Shown piece by piece: positions 33,604 to 42,954 of a stretch of 64,000 nucleotides of DNA. Position numbers and translations under genes: made by a program. Every line of letters starts with the position of its first letter. Position 1 is the first letter of the stretch. The stretch is from contig NZ_QMHN01000007.1 in the NCBI RefSeq assembly GCF_003313385.1, forward strand, positions 153,646 to 217,645. Direction: 5' to 3'. This DNA is from Pedobacter chitinilyticus. Lineage in GTDB: Bacteria; Bacteroidota; Bacteroidia; Sphingobacteriales; Sphingobacteriaceae. The notes under the pieces are model-generated. The model had not been told where the DNA came from and made no database searches. It worked only from the letters and a program-made list of their open reading frames with translations.

Positions 33604-35010
33604 CTAAATATGTATCGCTCTATTTTCAGTAGCAGCCAAAGCAGCCTCTTTTAAAGCTTCAGTATAAGTTGGGTGTGCGTGGCAAATTCTAGCTACATCC
33701 TCTGCCGAAGCACGGAATTCCATCGCAACCACAGCCTCAGCAATCATATCCGCAGCACGAGGGCCAATCATATGAACACCTAAAATTTCGTCTGTTTTTT
33801 CATCAGCCAATACCTTTACAAAACCATCAGTATCCATGCTTGCTTTAGCGCGTCCACTCGCTTTAAAAGGGAACGAACCCGCTTTGTATTTCACGCCAGC
33901 AGCTTTCAATTGCTCCTCCGTTTGCCCCACAGAAGCCACCTCTGGCCAAGTGTAAACCACCCCAGGAATTAAGTTATAATTGATATGAGGTTTTTGTCCA
34001 GCAATAGTTTCCGCTACATAAATCCCTTCATCCTCCGCTTTGTGCGCCAACATCGCTCCTTTAACCACGTCGCCAATAGCATAAACACCTTTAACAGCAG
34101 TTTCTAAATGGTCGTTTACAGGAATTTTATTACCTCTCTCCTCAGGCGTAATGCCAATTTTTTCTAATCCCAAACCTTGGGTATAAGCCGTTCTACCAAC
34201 CGCTACAATGCAATAATCAGCTTCCAATTTCACCGCTTCACCTTTAGCATTATCAGCAGTTACCGTTACCACTTTACCTTTAACCGATGCACCAGTTACT
34301 TTGTGGCTGGTTAAAAACTCCATGCCTAAAGATTTCTTTAAAACACGTTGTAATTCTTTACCTAAACCAGCATCCATTGTGCTGATAATAGATGGAGCAA
34401 ATTCTACAACCGTAACCTTAGTCCCTAAACGAGCGTAAACCGAACCTAGCTCCAAACCAATTACACCACCACCAATTACAACCATTGTTTTAGGTACTTC
34501 TTTCAAAGTTAAAGCCTCGGTCGAAGTAATGATACGTTTTTTATCAACTGGCAAAAATGGCAAAGCCGTAGGTTTAGAACCTGTAGCAATAATTACGTTT
34601 TTAGTGGTTAATTTCTCGGTGCTACCATCAGCTTTAGTTACCAAAATGGTGTTTTTATCTTCAAAAGATGCCACACCTTCAAAAGCATCAATTTTATTTT
34701 TCTTAAACAAATAAGTAATACCAGCAGTGTTTTGAGCAACTACGTCATCCTTACGGGCAATCATTTGCTTCATATCAACCTTTAAATCTTTTAGGTTAAT
34801 ACCATGAGTAGTAAAAGTATGAGCCGCGTTATGGTAATGCTCCGAAGAATCTAACAAGGCCTTAGACGGGATACAGCCAACATTTAGACAAGTACCGCCA
34901 TAAGTTTTATATTTTTCTACTACCGCTGTTTTTAAACCTAATTGTGCACAACGGATGGCACCTACATAACCGCCCGGACCCGAGCCTATAACAACTACGT
35001 CGTATTGCAT
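33604..35010 (-). CDS. lpdA: Dihydrolipoyl dehydrogenase (E3)
   Basis: A 468-residue flavoprotein disulfide reductase that reoxidises dihydrolipoamide with NAD+ in the pyruvate, 2-oxoglutarate and related complexes. The FAD-binding GSGPGGYVGA is at about 9-18, the redox-active pair is in GGTCLNVGC, the NAD-binding GGGVIGLELGS lies near the middle, and the C-terminal catalytic HAHPTYTE is present. It is separate from odhB/odhA, which are about 8 kb away, as expected for a shared E3. It has a full consensus promoter at 35036-35066. Confidence 0.97.
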   Translation of the reverse strand: MQYDVVVIGSGPGGYVGAIRCAQLGLKTAVVEKYKTYGGTCLNVGCIPSKALLDSSEHYHNAAHTFTTHGINLKDLKVDMKQMIARKDDVVAQNTAGITYLFKKNKIDAFEGVASFEDKNTILVTKADGSTEKLTTKNVIIATGSKPTALPFLPVDKKRIITSTEALTLKEVPKTMVVIGGGVIGLELGSVYARLGTKVTVVEFAPSIISTMDAGLGKELQRVLKKSLGMEFLTSHKVTGASVKGKVVTVTADNAKGEAVKLEADYCIVAVGRTAYTQGLGLEKIGITPEERGNKIPVNDHLETAVKGVYAIGDVVKGAMLAHKAEDEGIYVAETIAGQKPHINYNLIPGVVYTWPEVASVGQTEEQLKAAGVKYKAGSFPFKASGRAKASMDTDGFVKVLADEKTDEILGVHMIGPRAADMIAEAVVAMEFRASAEDVARICHAHPTYTEALKEAALAATENRAIHI

Positions 35011-35035
35011 AATCTTTTAAGAATTTTTGTTAGGG

Positions 35036-35066
35036 CAAATGTACACTTTACCACCTAAACCCCAAA
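35036..35066 (-). promoter_or_regulatory. Consensus Bacteroidota promoter of lpdA
   Basis: On the minus strand a perfect -33 TTTG (35063-35066) is followed by a 19-bp spacer and a perfect -7 TACATTTG (35036-35043). The predicted transcript start is about 20 bp before the lpdA ATG. Confidence 0.8.
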
Positions 35067-35180
35067 AGTTACAATGTTTTAATGTTGTAAAAACTTGCTT
35101 ATGCACTTCGCCTTACAGATCAAAGAAGTTTAAGGATTATTTTTTGAAAAGCTTCCTAAGTATTTCATCGCCCCCGCTAG

Positions 35181-35332
35181 CCAGGCTTTCCGCTACAATC
35201 TTTTTGTTCTAGCCAACCTGTCATTCCAATGAACGAGGAATTTATTTCTCGTCTACTTAATCAAACAGATCCTTCACTAGCGTTCAGGATGACAGCAATA
35301 ATAACAAAAAGTATTTCCGCTGCAATCCCGTT
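35181..35332. repeat. Dispersed element with nested TGTCATTCC hairpin
   Basis: Left box GGCTTTCCGCTACAATCTTTTTGT and right box ACAAAAAGTATTTCCGCTGC followed by AATCCCGTTTA resemble the ends of the element at 11664-11877. Nested inside (35219-35295) is an imperfect hairpin opening TGTCATTCC and closing GGATGACAG. With the hairpin below it fills most of the gene-less 35011-35550. Confidence 0.6.
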
Positions 35333-35418
35333 TAGTTTACAAAGCCAATGCTATCTGCGAAAAATGCCTGTGGTTGGTGTTATCACCATACCACTCCCCT
35401 CCCGATAAATTTTTCCTT

Positions 35419-35451
35419 AAACCTCGTAGGTTTTAAAAACCTACGAGGTTT
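35419..35451. repeat. Perfect palindrome AAACCTCGTAGGTTT
   Basis: Arms AAACCTCGTAGGTTT (35419-35433) and AAACCTACGAGGTTT (35437-35451) pair over three bases. The same arms occur, 39 bases apart, at 11744-11812, so this is a dispersed palindromic repeat. A T-run does not follow, so a terminator is less likely. Confidence 0.75.
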
Positions 35452-35550
35452 GTTATCCTATTCTACTGCCGACGCAAGTACCCCACTTGTACCTTTACCA
35501 AAACTTTCATTTAATTTTCCGCTATAAAAAGCACATGCTTATATTTGAGT

Positions 35551-35724
35551 ATGATTAAATTAAGAAACCTTCCATTTTTTGTTGTGGGCCTAGCAGCTTT
35601 GCTTTTAGGCGTATTGGCATTTAGAAATGATTGCCCTACCGTGTGGTACATCATTGCCTTGATATATTTCATTTTAGGCTTTGCCTTTCGTAAACCTGTT
35701 GACACTGCCGACGGCGGCCACTAA
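35551..35724 (+). CDS. Small two-helix membrane protein
   Basis: A 57-codon frame from an ATG with strong coding character: MIKLRNLPFF, a hydrophobic helix (about 9-23), a short RNDCPT loop, a second helix (about 31-46) and a polar tail FRKPVDTADGGH. It lies alone between dispersed repeats, with no obvious partner. Coding is supported by the regular membrane topology and lysine/arginine placement (positive-inside at both ends); function is unknown. Confidence 0.6.
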   Translation: MIKLRNLPFFVVGLAALLLGVLAFRNDCPTVWYIIALIYFILGFAFRKPVDTADGGH

Positions 35725-35731
35725 CATTTTG

Positions 35732-35812
35732 CCGTCATTTCGACAAGGAGAAGCATAATGGGGTACAAACCTATCCCGTTGCTAAATTTCTCACACGCGT
35801 TCGAAATGACGG
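35732..35812. repeat. Dispersed CGTCATTTCGA repeat, copy 1
   Basis: Begins CCGTCATTTCGAC and ends TCGAAATGACGG, an imperfect palindrome of about 80 bp. Similar pairs bound 42548-42646 and 49914-50007. This type of repeat is common between genes in Bacteroidota. Confidence 0.8.
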
Positions 35813-35888
35813 TATTATTTTCATTCTTTTCTATCAAGAGCTTTCAGCCTCAAGCTTTCTGTTTCAGCACCCTAAACTAAACAACATA

Positions 35889-37766
35889 ATGAAACGTATT
35901 ATCATCACCCTCTTACTCTTTTCTTGCCTTTTTAGCCAAATCGCTTCAGCGCAAGAAACAGATTCTGCCTACGTACGTAACCATTACACCAAAATAGAAC
36001 GCCTTATCCCCATGCGAGATGGTGTAAAACTATTTACCGCCATATACATTCCTAAGGATATTTCCGCCAACAAAAAATATCCGTTTTTAATTAACCGTAC
36101 CCCATACACAGTGAGACCTTATGGCGAAAACGAATACAAAACCAGTTTGGGAGGCTATCCAGCAATGATGCGTGACGGTTTTATTTTTGTGTACCAAGAT
36201 GTACGTGGCCGTTGGATGAGCGAAGGAGAATTTGAAGACATTAGACCAACCAACCTTAAAAAAGGCAAAAAAGATATTGATGAAAGTACCGATACCTACG
36301 ACACCATCGATTGGTTAGTGAAAAATATTCAAAACAACAATGGCAAAGCGGGTATGTACGGTATTTCGTATCCTGGCTTTTATTCCACAGTTTCTTTGGT
36401 AAAATCACATGCAGCATTAAAAGCAGTTTCGCCACAAGCTCCCGTTACCGATTGGTTTATTGGTGATGACTTCCACCATGGCGGCGCATTGTTTTTAATG
36501 GATGCTTTTAAATTCATGACCTCTTTTGGGGTTCCTCGTCCAAAACCAATTACCCCCGACAAAGGACCTAAACCTTTCCAATTCCCTATCAAAGATAACT
36601 ACCGTTTCTATTTAGAAGCTGGCTCGGTAAAAAACCTAAAGGATAAGTACATGGGCGACAGTATCAAGTTTTGGAACAACTTATTTAAGCATCCTAACTT
36701 AGATACTTTTTGGCAAGCACGTCAAATTGTAAGACATTTAAAAGATGTAAAACCTGCAGTGATGGTGGTAGGTGGTTTTTTTGATGCTGAAGATGCTTAT
36801 GGCGCTTTCGAAACCTACAAATCTATTGAAGCGCAAAATCCTAAAGCCAATAACATTTTAGTAGCAGGTCCGTGGTACCATGGTGGTTGGGTGCGTGGCA
36901 AAGGCGACAGTTTTGGAGACATCAATTTCGGTACGCCTACAAGTACTTACTACCAAGAAAACTTAGAATTGCCATTTTTCAAATACTACCTCAAAGGCGA
37001 AGGCAATTTTAACGGTGCCGAAGCTAATATTTTCTTAACAGGAAGCAACCAATGGAAAAAATTCAATACTTGGCCACCCCAAGATGTGGAGCTGAAATCA
37101 TTGTATTTTCATCCAAATGGCAAGTTATCGTTCACCAAACCTAGCGGCAATAACAGCTATGACGAGTATATGAGCGATCCTAATGCTCCTGTGCCTTATC
37201 AAGATGGCATCCAAGCCAACCGAACCAGAGAATACATGGTAGATGACCAACGTTTTGCTTCGAGAAGACCAGATGTAAAAACTTATCAAACCGATATTTT
37301 AACGGAAGACATCACCTTAACTGGCCCAGTACTGGCAAATTTAATGGTGAGCACTTCGGGCACCGATGCTGACTACGTAGTGAAATTGATTGACGTATAT
37401 CCAGAAGACACCAAAGAAGTTTCACCTGCCGATAAAGATAAAATGATGGCAGGTTACCAAATGATGGTAAGAGGCGAGATATTAAGAGGCAAATACAGAA
37501 ATAGCTTCGAAAAACCTGAAGCTTTTATACCAAACCAAGCCACCCAAGTAAAATATGCGCTGCCAGATGTAGGCCACACCTTCAAAAAAGGTCACCGCAT
37601 CATGGTACAAATACAACACTCGTGGTTTCCATTGGCCGATAGAAATCCTCAAAAATTCATGAATATTTACGAAGCACAACCCAGCGATTTCCAAAAGGCC
37701 ACGCACAGAATTTATCATGATCAAACCAATAGCTCTTTCTTATCTTTACCTATATTAAAGCAATAA
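35889..37766 (+). CDS. CocE/NonD-family X-prolyl-type hydrolase
   Basis: A 625-residue exported alpha/beta hydrolase. A signal peptide (about 1-21, SQIASAQ) precedes the catalytic domain with VRGRWMSEGEFED, and the nucleophile elbow GMYGISYPG with Ser160. The C-terminal third is the beta-sandwich lid typical of the X-Pro dipeptidyl peptidase/cocaine esterase family. It may be a peptidase, acylase or esterase in the periplasm. It is followed by an M1 peptidase gene, which fits a peptide-processing role but does not prove it. Confidence 0.9.
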   Translation: MKRIIITLLLFSCLFSQIASAQETDSAYVRNHYTKIERLIPMRDGVKLFTAIYIPKDISANKKYPFLINRTPYTVRPYGENEYKTSLGGYPAMMRDGFIFVYQDVRGRWMSEGEFEDIRPTNLKKGKKDIDESTDTYDTIDWLVKNIQNNNGKAGMYGISYPGFYSTVSLVKSHAALKAVSPQAPVTDWFIGDDFHHGGALFLMDAFKFMTSFGVPRPKPITPDKGPKPFQFPIKDNYRFYLEAGSVKNLKDKYMGDSIKFWNNLFKHPNLDTFWQARQIVRHLKDVKPAVMVVGGFFDAEDAYGAFETYKSIEAQNPKANNILVAGPWYHGGWVRGKGDSFGDINFGTPTSTYYQENLELPFFKYYLKGEGNFNGAEANIFLTGSNQWKKFNTWPPQDVELKSLYFHPNGKLSFTKPSGNNSYDEYMSDPNAPVPYQDGIQANRTREYMVDDQRFASRRPDVKTYQTDILTEDITLTGPVLANLMVSTSGTDADYVVKLIDVYPEDTKEVSPADKDKMMAGYQMMVRGEILRGKYRNSFEKPEAFIPNQATQVKYALPDVGHTFKKGHRIMVQIQHSWFPLADRNPQKFMNIYEAQPSDFQKATHRIYHDQTNSSFLSLPILKQ

Positions 37767-37778
37767 CATAAACAAGTC

Positions 37779-37855
37779 GTCATTGCGAGATGCGAAGCAA
37801 TCCCATAAGAGTCGCTATATCATCGCTTTAAGATTGCTTCGTACCTCGCAATGAC
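37779..37855. repeat. Dispersed GTCATTGCGAG repeat, copy 1
   Basis: GTCATTGCGAGATGCGAAGC at the left pairs with GCTTCGTACCTCGCAATGAC at the right. The inner block ATCGCTTTAAGATTG is shared with the copy at 42706-42784, so the two are one family. Confidence 0.85.
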
Positions 37856-37863
37856 TAAAAATC

Positions 37864-37911
37864 AACCACATAAACACATAGCCTTCAGATTACCTATGTG
37901 TCTATGTGGTT
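37864..37911. repeat. Palindromic repeat AACCACATAAACACATAG
   Basis: Arms AACCACATAAACACATAG (37864-37881) and CTATGTGTCTATGTGGTT (37894-37911) pair with one mismatch. It lies just upstream of the M1 peptidase ATG, so it could be in the leader of that transcript. Confidence 0.7.
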
Positions 37912-37924
37912 AAAATACAATCAA

Positions 37925-39580
37925 ATGAAAAAAATATTTACTCCCCTTGTACTAATATTGCTATCATCTATCACGTTTGCGCAAAACATGCTTGGCAGCA
38001 ATGAAAAAGAAGAAAGAGCAAAATTTTTGAGAGGCGCTTTAACAGATTTAAGAACCTGTTACGACATCAATTACTATCATTTAGATGTGAAAATCGACAT
38101 CGATAATAAATCAGTAAGCGGCAGTAACGAATTTGCATTCACCGCCACCAAAGATTTTGAAAACCTACAATTTGATTTGTTCGAAAATTTAAAAGTAGAA
38201 AAGGTTGTTTTTAAAGGAAAAGAACTGCCATTTACCAGAGAGTTTGCAGCTGTATTTGTAAAGTTCCCAAAAATAAAAAAAGGCAGCAGAGAACGTTTTA
38301 CCGTTTTTTATAGCGGCAAACCCATAGTCGCTAAAAGAGCACCTTGGGATGGCGGTTTTATTTTCAAAAAAGACAAATCAGGCAATCCATTTGTATCCGT
38401 AGCCTGCCAAGGTTTGGGTGCCAGCGTTTGGTGGCCCAACAAGGATCATCAGAGCGATGAGGTAGACAGCATGCTCATCAGCATCAGTGCCCTAAAAGAT
38501 TTAGATTGTATTGCCAACGGTCGTTACAGAGGCAAAACCCAAGGTAATGACGGCTACACCAAACATCATTGGTTTGTAGGTAATCCCATTAACAATTACA
38601 ATATTGCTTTTTACATAGGCAAATATGCGCACTGGAGCGACTCATATGATGGCGAAAATGGCAAACTAAGCTTGGACTTTTATCCCTTGAAAGAAGACAG
38701 CACTAAAGCTCGCCCTCATTGGGATGCTGATGTAAAACCGATGCTCAAATCGTTCGAATACTGGTTTGGCCCCTACCCTTGGTATAAAGATGGCTACAAG
38801 TTGGTACAAGCGCCTCACTTGGGCATGGAACATCAAAGCGCAGTAGCCTATGGCAATCAATATCAAAAAGGGTATTTGGGAAGAGATTTATCTGGTACTG
38901 GAGCTGGTTTAAAATGGGATTTCATTACCATTCACGAAACAGGACATGAGTGGTTTGGCAACAACATCACCACCAAAGACATTGCCGATATGTGGGTACA
39001 TGAGGGCTTCACTACCTATTCGGAAGTTTTATTCACCGAAAGCACTCAAGGTAAAACAGCTGCAAGTGATTACCTTATTGGCTTGCGCAAAAACATTGAA
39101 AACACGGCTCCAATGATTGGTAAATACAATACCAATACCGAAGGTAGCGGCGATATGTATTACAAAGGTGCCAATCTGATTCATACCATACGTCAGTTAA
39201 TTAACAACGACGAAAAATTTAGGCAGATTTTAAGAGGCTTGAACAAAACCTTTTACCATTCTACCACCACTTCTGCCGACGTTGAGGCTTATATCATTAA
39301 GCAAAGCGGATTAAAACTTGATAAAGTATTTGACCAGTACTTACGTCACGCTGCCATCCCTACGTTAGAATATAAAATTGAAAACGGCACATTACAATAC
39401 AGATGGATTAGCGACGTAACAGGTTTTGATATGCCTGTAAAAGTAAGCTTAAAAGCGGATGAGTACACGGTGGTTAAGCCAAGCAACCATTGGCAATCTG
39501 TAAAAGTAGATGCTTCAATTACTCCTGAGAACTTTAAGGTGGAACGAAATTTTTATGTAAACACCAAGAACGCAAAATAA
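37925..39580 (+). CDS. M1-family zinc aminopeptidase
   Basis: A 551-residue exported metallopeptidase. A signal peptide (about 1-19, ITFAQ) is followed by an N-terminal beta domain, then the catalytic domain with the substrate-anchoring GMEHQ (300-304; GxMEN in classical M1) and zinc site HETGH (337-341) plus Glu360 18 residues later. A short C-terminal domain ends the protein; classical M1 enzymes have a longer C-terminal helical domain. It removes N-terminal residues from peptides in the periplasm. The frame opens at 37898, inside the palindromic repeat, so the ATG at 37925 is chosen. Confidence 0.92.
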   Translation: MKKIFTPLVLILLSSITFAQNMLGSNEKEERAKFLRGALTDLRTCYDINYYHLDVKIDIDNKSVSGSNEFAFTATKDFENLQFDLFENLKVEKVVFKGKELPFTREFAAVFVKFPKIKKGSRERFTVFYSGKPIVAKRAPWDGGFIFKKDKSGNPFVSVACQGLGASVWWPNKDHQSDEVDSMLISISALKDLDCIANGRYRGKTQGNDGYTKHHWFVGNPINNYNIAFYIGKYAHWSDSYDGENGKLSLDFYPLKEDSTKARPHWDADVKPMLKSFEYWFGPYPWYKDGYKLVQAPHLGMEHQSAVAYGNQYQKGYLGRDLSGTGAGLKWDFITIHETGHEWFGNNITTKDIADMWVHEGFTTYSEVLFTESTQGKTAASDYLIGLRKNIENTAPMIGKYNTNTEGSGDMYYKGANLIHTIRQLINNDEKFRQILRGLNKTFYHSTTTSADVEAYIIKQSGLKLDKVFDQYLRHAAIPTLEYKIENGTLQYRWISDVTGFDMPVKVSLKADEYTVVKPSNHWQSVKVDASITPENFKVERNFYVNTKNAK

Positions 39581-39669
39581 GTTGCCATTTGATGCAACCA
39601 TTATGCGTTTGAGTCGTCTTCATTATCGGGTATGGAAAATCCTGTACCCGATAAACCACTTAATTAAAT

Positions 39670-40800
39670 ATGAAGACAACCTCAATCCTTACACTCCTTA
39701 TTGCATTAGCAACACAAGTTTCCTTTGCTCAAAAAAGAACCCCAATTATCAAAGCTAACGCGACACAAGTTAGCATCAGGGATGATAAAACCTTAATTAA
39801 AAACGCTTGGCATATCGTTCCAGAAGAGAAACTGGACGTTTACGTAACATCAGGAAAAAAGGTTACGTTTTATACGGACATCGACTCTATCTCTTTTAAA
39901 ATTGACCCTAAGGTTGGAAAGTATGATTTTATTATTCTCCTAAACGGCAAAGACACCGCCAGAACGCAAATTAAATATCAGGAAAGTAGATTAGGACAGC
40001 TTAAAAAAGCAGCGAAATACAACAACACCGACAACCGTTTCATTCCAAAATTCACTTACCAATCTAAAGAAGATGCAAATTTACAACGTGTAAGAAAAGA
40101 TTTGAAGCTCGATTCCATTGCAGGTACTGGGAATGAACTATCACAAATCTTCAATCTCATGCATTGGGTGCATAATTTAATCAGACATGACGGCAGCAGC
40201 AATAATCCTACCCTAAAAAATGCGATAGATCTTGTGAAAATATGTAAAGCAGAAAATAGAGGTGTGAATTGCCGAATGCTGGCGACTATTCTTAACGAAT
40301 GCTATTTAGCCATGGGCATCGCTTCCAGATATGTGACTTGCATGCCTAAAGAAACAAAATTCGATGATTGTCATGTCATCAATATGGTTTATTCAAAAGA
40401 CCTTAACAAATGGATTTGGATGGACCCAACCTTTGATGCTTATGTGATGGATGACAAAGGAAATTTACTAGGTATTCAAGAAGTACGTGAGCGACTAATT
40501 AAAGGCCTCCCTTTGGTACTAAATGCTGATGCCAATTGGAACAGAACCAACTTGCAAACGAAAGAAGAATACTTAGAAAAATATATGGCCAAAAACCTAT
40601 ATCGCCTGCAAAGTCAACAAGTAAGTGAATACAACACAGAAACTTCGGCGAATGGTAAAAAAATAACTTATATCGAACTACTACCTTTAGACGGTATTGA
40701 ACAGGAGCCGCAACTAAAAGAAACAACCAATGGAAAAACAGGCATAACTTTTATCAACTATAAGACCAATAACCCAAATTTATTTTGGACAAAACCTTAA
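39670..40800 (+). CDS. Exported transglutaminase-like protein
   Basis: A 376-residue protein with a signal peptide (about 1-20, VSFAQ). The papain-like transglutaminase core has its triad in RGVNCRMLATILNE (Cys201), CHVINMVY (His235) and WIWMDPTFD (Asp252). Such proteins may be proteases or peptidoglycan or peptide amidases; true cross-linking is not implied. The last 100 residues are unrecognised. It stands between the M1 peptidase and GIN-domain genes, all on the plus strand. Confidence 0.82.
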   Translation: MKTTSILTLLIALATQVSFAQKRTPIIKANATQVSIRDDKTLIKNAWHIVPEEKLDVYVTSGKKVTFYTDIDSISFKIDPKVGKYDFIILLNGKDTARTQIKYQESRLGQLKKAAKYNNTDNRFIPKFTYQSKEDANLQRVRKDLKLDSIAGTGNELSQIFNLMHWVHNLIRHDGSSNNPTLKNAIDLVKICKAENRGVNCRMLATILNECYLAMGIASRYVTCMPKETKFDDCHVINMVYSKDLNKWIWMDPTFDAYVMDDKGNLLGIQEVRERLIKGLPLVLNADANWNRTNLQTKEEYLEKYMAKNLYRLQSQQVSEYNTETSANGKKITYIELLPLDGIEQEPQLKETTNGKTGITFINYKTNNPNLFWTKP

Positions 40801-40915
40801 ATAATTAAAAGAAACTACTGTAAATTTACGTTAGCATATTAATACTGAAATGAATTTCTAATTGATGCAACGTTTTCAAATCAAACAGTGTCTCTTAAGA
40901 AAGCAAAAACTAACC

Positions 40916-41665
40916 ATGAGCAAAAAATACATTTCCATAGGCTTTATGCTAGCCGCAGTAATCGCGACAGCACATCCTGTACAATCAGAATTGCCTATTA
41001 ATATCGGCATATCAAAATCAAAGCTGAAAACCAGAGATATTGAAGTTAAAAACTTCAATGCTGTTGCCGCAGGAGGTCCTTTACAGGTAATCGTTACTTT
41101 AGGTGCTACCGAAGGTATTAGATTTGAAGGTGATGAAGAAGCCATTGCATCACTGGTTGCAGAGGTAAAAGGCAACACGCTAATGATTAGACCTCAAATA
41201 AGCTGGACCAGTTGGTCGCACAAATATAAAGACAAAAAGATAACGGCTTATGTAAATGCAAAAACCGTTAAAGCCCTAACCATGAGTGGCGACGGTTCTC
41301 TCACTGTAAAAGGCACCATTAATCAAAATTCATTGACGACTACCGTAAGTGGTTCTGGAGTAATTAATGCGACCATAGATGTGCAAGATTATACGGCTAC
41401 CGTTAGCGGCTCAGGAAAATTGAACATCTCAGGCGAAGCGGGTAAAACCAGCGCAAACATTAGCGGTTCAGGTAATTTAAGCAAAAAAGGCGCTTTAAAA
41501 GTAGCTAGTCTTTCTGCTCGCATCAGTGGTTCGGGTACTGCTTATGTACATACCGATGGTGAAATTAGTGCTTTTATAAGCGGCTCTGGAAGTGTTTACT
41601 ATACAGGCAATGCCGAGATTAGTCAAACAAGTATTGGCTCAGGAAAAGTAAGAAAGGCAAATTAA
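40916..41665 (+). CDS. GIN-domain (DUF2807) exported protein
   Basis: A 249-residue protein with a signal peptide (about 1-24, AHPVQS). The rest is a right-handed parallel beta-helix of the head-GIN/DUF2807 family, with regular strands bearing SGSG turns (TVSGSGVINATID, TVSGSGKLNISGE, NISGSGNLSKKG, RISGSGTAYV, FISGSGSVYY). Function in Bacteroidota is not known; it is likely periplasmic or surface-exposed. The ATG at 40916 is preferred over 40862 because it gives a normal signal peptide. A terminator follows. Confidence 0.85.
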   Translation: MSKKYISIGFMLAAVIATAHPVQSELPINIGISKSKLKTRDIEVKNFNAVAAGGPLQVIVTLGATEGIRFEGDEEAIASLVAEVKGNTLMIRPQISWTSWSHKYKDKKITAYVNAKTVKALTMSGDGSLTVKGTINQNSLTTTVSGSGVINATIDVQDYTATVSGSGKLNISGEAGKTSANISGSGNLSKKGALKVASLSARISGSGTAYVHTDGEISAFISGSGSVYYTGNAEISQTSIGSGKVRKAN

Positions 41666-41678
41666 AAAGCATAAATCA

Positions 41679-41709
41679 AAAAAAAGTCCTGCTCTTGCGG
41701 GACTTTTTT
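41679..41709. terminator. Bidirectional terminator
   Basis: AAAAAGTCCTGC and GCGGGACTTTTTT pair over TCTT, with A- and T-runs on both sides. It can serve the GIN-domain gene on the plus strand and the DUF2490 gene on the minus strand, whose stop is at 41724. Confidence 0.93.
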
Positions 41710-41723
41710 ATGCAAAGGCTTAT

Positions 41724-42458
41724 CTAAAACCTTGTGTATAATGCCAGCTGAACGGCATTATTCATGGTATTCACCGACGCTCCTTTGACGGCTTGGTTTA
41801 AATAACCAGCTTCAACATCAAATGCTTTTGAAACGCGATAACCTACCGCTAAATAAGCTCTATTCTGGTCAAAAGTACTTCCATTCAATTCATCTTTGTT
41901 TTGCAGGTTTAAGAAAAATTCATTTTGCAAGGCTACAAACATTCCTTTTTCAAAAGCGCCTGCTTGCTTTTTTAAGGGCTGTACCAACCTAAAGAAATAA
42001 CGGAAACGTTGAGAAAATAAATTATCAGTTTGACGCTCAATAAAACGTTGCTCCAGCCTAAACCTGTGGCTTAAAACTGCCCCTTTCCAAGGTTGATGAT
42101 TATAAATGTATTGTTGCCAAATACGATGTTCTGTTAAGGTAAATTTCGGCTCATAAGGTGTGGTGCCTGGTGCAAAAACGGGATACAAATGCGGTAAATA
42201 AGTCTGCGTAAACAAATAGCCTACCGTCGCATTTGAGTTCTTGTTGATATAATAGGTTACACCTGGTCTAACTAACAAATTTCTAAGTCTGTCCCAGTTA
42301 TCTTCCGAACGCAACTGCAAATCAAAGTGCATGCCCCACTTATCATTAAACTTTGTACTATTTAAAAACATAAACCAACCCGTATTTTGTTGATTGGTTT
42401 GCGCATAGAGCATCGTGCCGAAAACACTGAATAAAACAACAAGTGTAATTTTTCTCAT
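41724..42458 (-). CDS. DUF2490 exported protein, probable outer membrane barrel
   Basis: A 244-residue protein with a signal peptide (about 1-20, MLYAQ). The mature part is a run of amphipathic beta strands (WGMHFDLQLRSEDN, YYINKNSNATVGYLF, LSHRFRLEQRFIER, KGMFVALQNEFFLNL) and ends in ALYTRF with a terminal Phe, as in DUF2490 outer membrane proteins. The frame opens at 42545 but the ATG at 42458 gives a normal signal peptide. Function is unknown. It shares a bidirectional terminator with the GIN-domain gene. Confidence 0.8.
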   Translation of the reverse strand: MRKITLVVLFSVFGTMLYAQTNQQNTGWFMFLNSTKFNDKWGMHFDLQLRSEDNWDRLRNLLVRPGVTYYINKNSNATVGYLFTQTYLPHLYPVFAPGTTPYEPKFTLTEHRIWQQYIYNHQPWKGAVLSHRFRLEQRFIERQTDNLFSQRFRYFFRLVQPLKKQAGAFEKGMFVALQNEFFLNLQNKDELNGSTFDQNRAYLAVGYRVSKAFDVEAGYLNQAVKGASVNTMNNAVQLALYTRF

Positions 42459-42547
42459 TTGGTTTTTAATTTGTGTGACAACGAAAATATCAAAATAACT
42501 GAATAATGGGAAAAACGTAACAGAAAGTAGACAAAGAATGATCAATC

Positions 42548-42646
42548 CGTCATTTCGACTGAAGCGCAGTCGCTAAATTTTGGGAGAGAAATGTTTGAGC
42601 AAGATAAGTCAAGTCCAAAGATCTCTCCGCTACGGTCGAGATGACG
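42548..42646. repeat. Dispersed CGTCATTTCGA repeat, copy 2
   Basis: Opens CGTCATTTCGACTGAAGCGC and closes TACGGTCGAGATGACG. The middle is AT-rich. It begins inside the longest reading frame of the DUF2490 gene but outside its likely start. With the next repeat it fills most of the gene-less stretch 42459-42954. Confidence 0.8.
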
Positions 42647-42705
42647 GTATTTCGTCACATTCTTCTTTTAGTAATGTGATGAAAGCCTTAGGCTCTGACC
42701 TATGT

Positions 42706-42784
42706 GTCATTGCGAGGCACGAAGCAATCTCCTTTTCATTTGTATAATTTATCGCTTTAAGATTGTTTCGTACTTCACAATGAC
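42706..42784. repeat. Dispersed GTCATTGCGAG repeat, copy 2
   Basis: GTCATTGCGAGGCACGAAGC pairs with a degraded GTTTCGTACTTCACAATGAC. Inner block ATCGCTTTAAGATTG is identical to that at 37779-37855. An open frame here (42702-42896) is a product of the repeat. Confidence 0.85.
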
Positions 42785-42860
42785 GAATCGAATTAGGACT
42801 AACTTCGCTGCATTTCGTGATTCCCTCCTATGTGGGAATCATGAGGTGACAGCAAACTAT

Positions 42861-42895
42861 AAAAAAGCCTTATCCATTTTCATGAACAAGGCTTA
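42861..42895 (-). terminator. Terminator of odhB
   Basis: On the minus strand AAGCCTTGTTCAT pairs with ATAAGGCTT-type sequence over an A-rich loop, followed by a T-run. It lies 60 bp past the odhB stop. Confidence 0.8.
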
Positions 42896-42954
42896 ATATT
42901 TTTGAAAAAAGTTAAAAAAATCCTTAACTATTCTTCATTCCTTAATGTTTAAAC

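Noticed and set aside
35219..35812. Insertion sequence
   Set aside because: There are several short palindromic repeats but no transposase frame.
42702..42896. Plus-strand frame of 64 codons
   Set aside because: It is the translation of the GTCATTGCGAG repeat and the odhB terminator.
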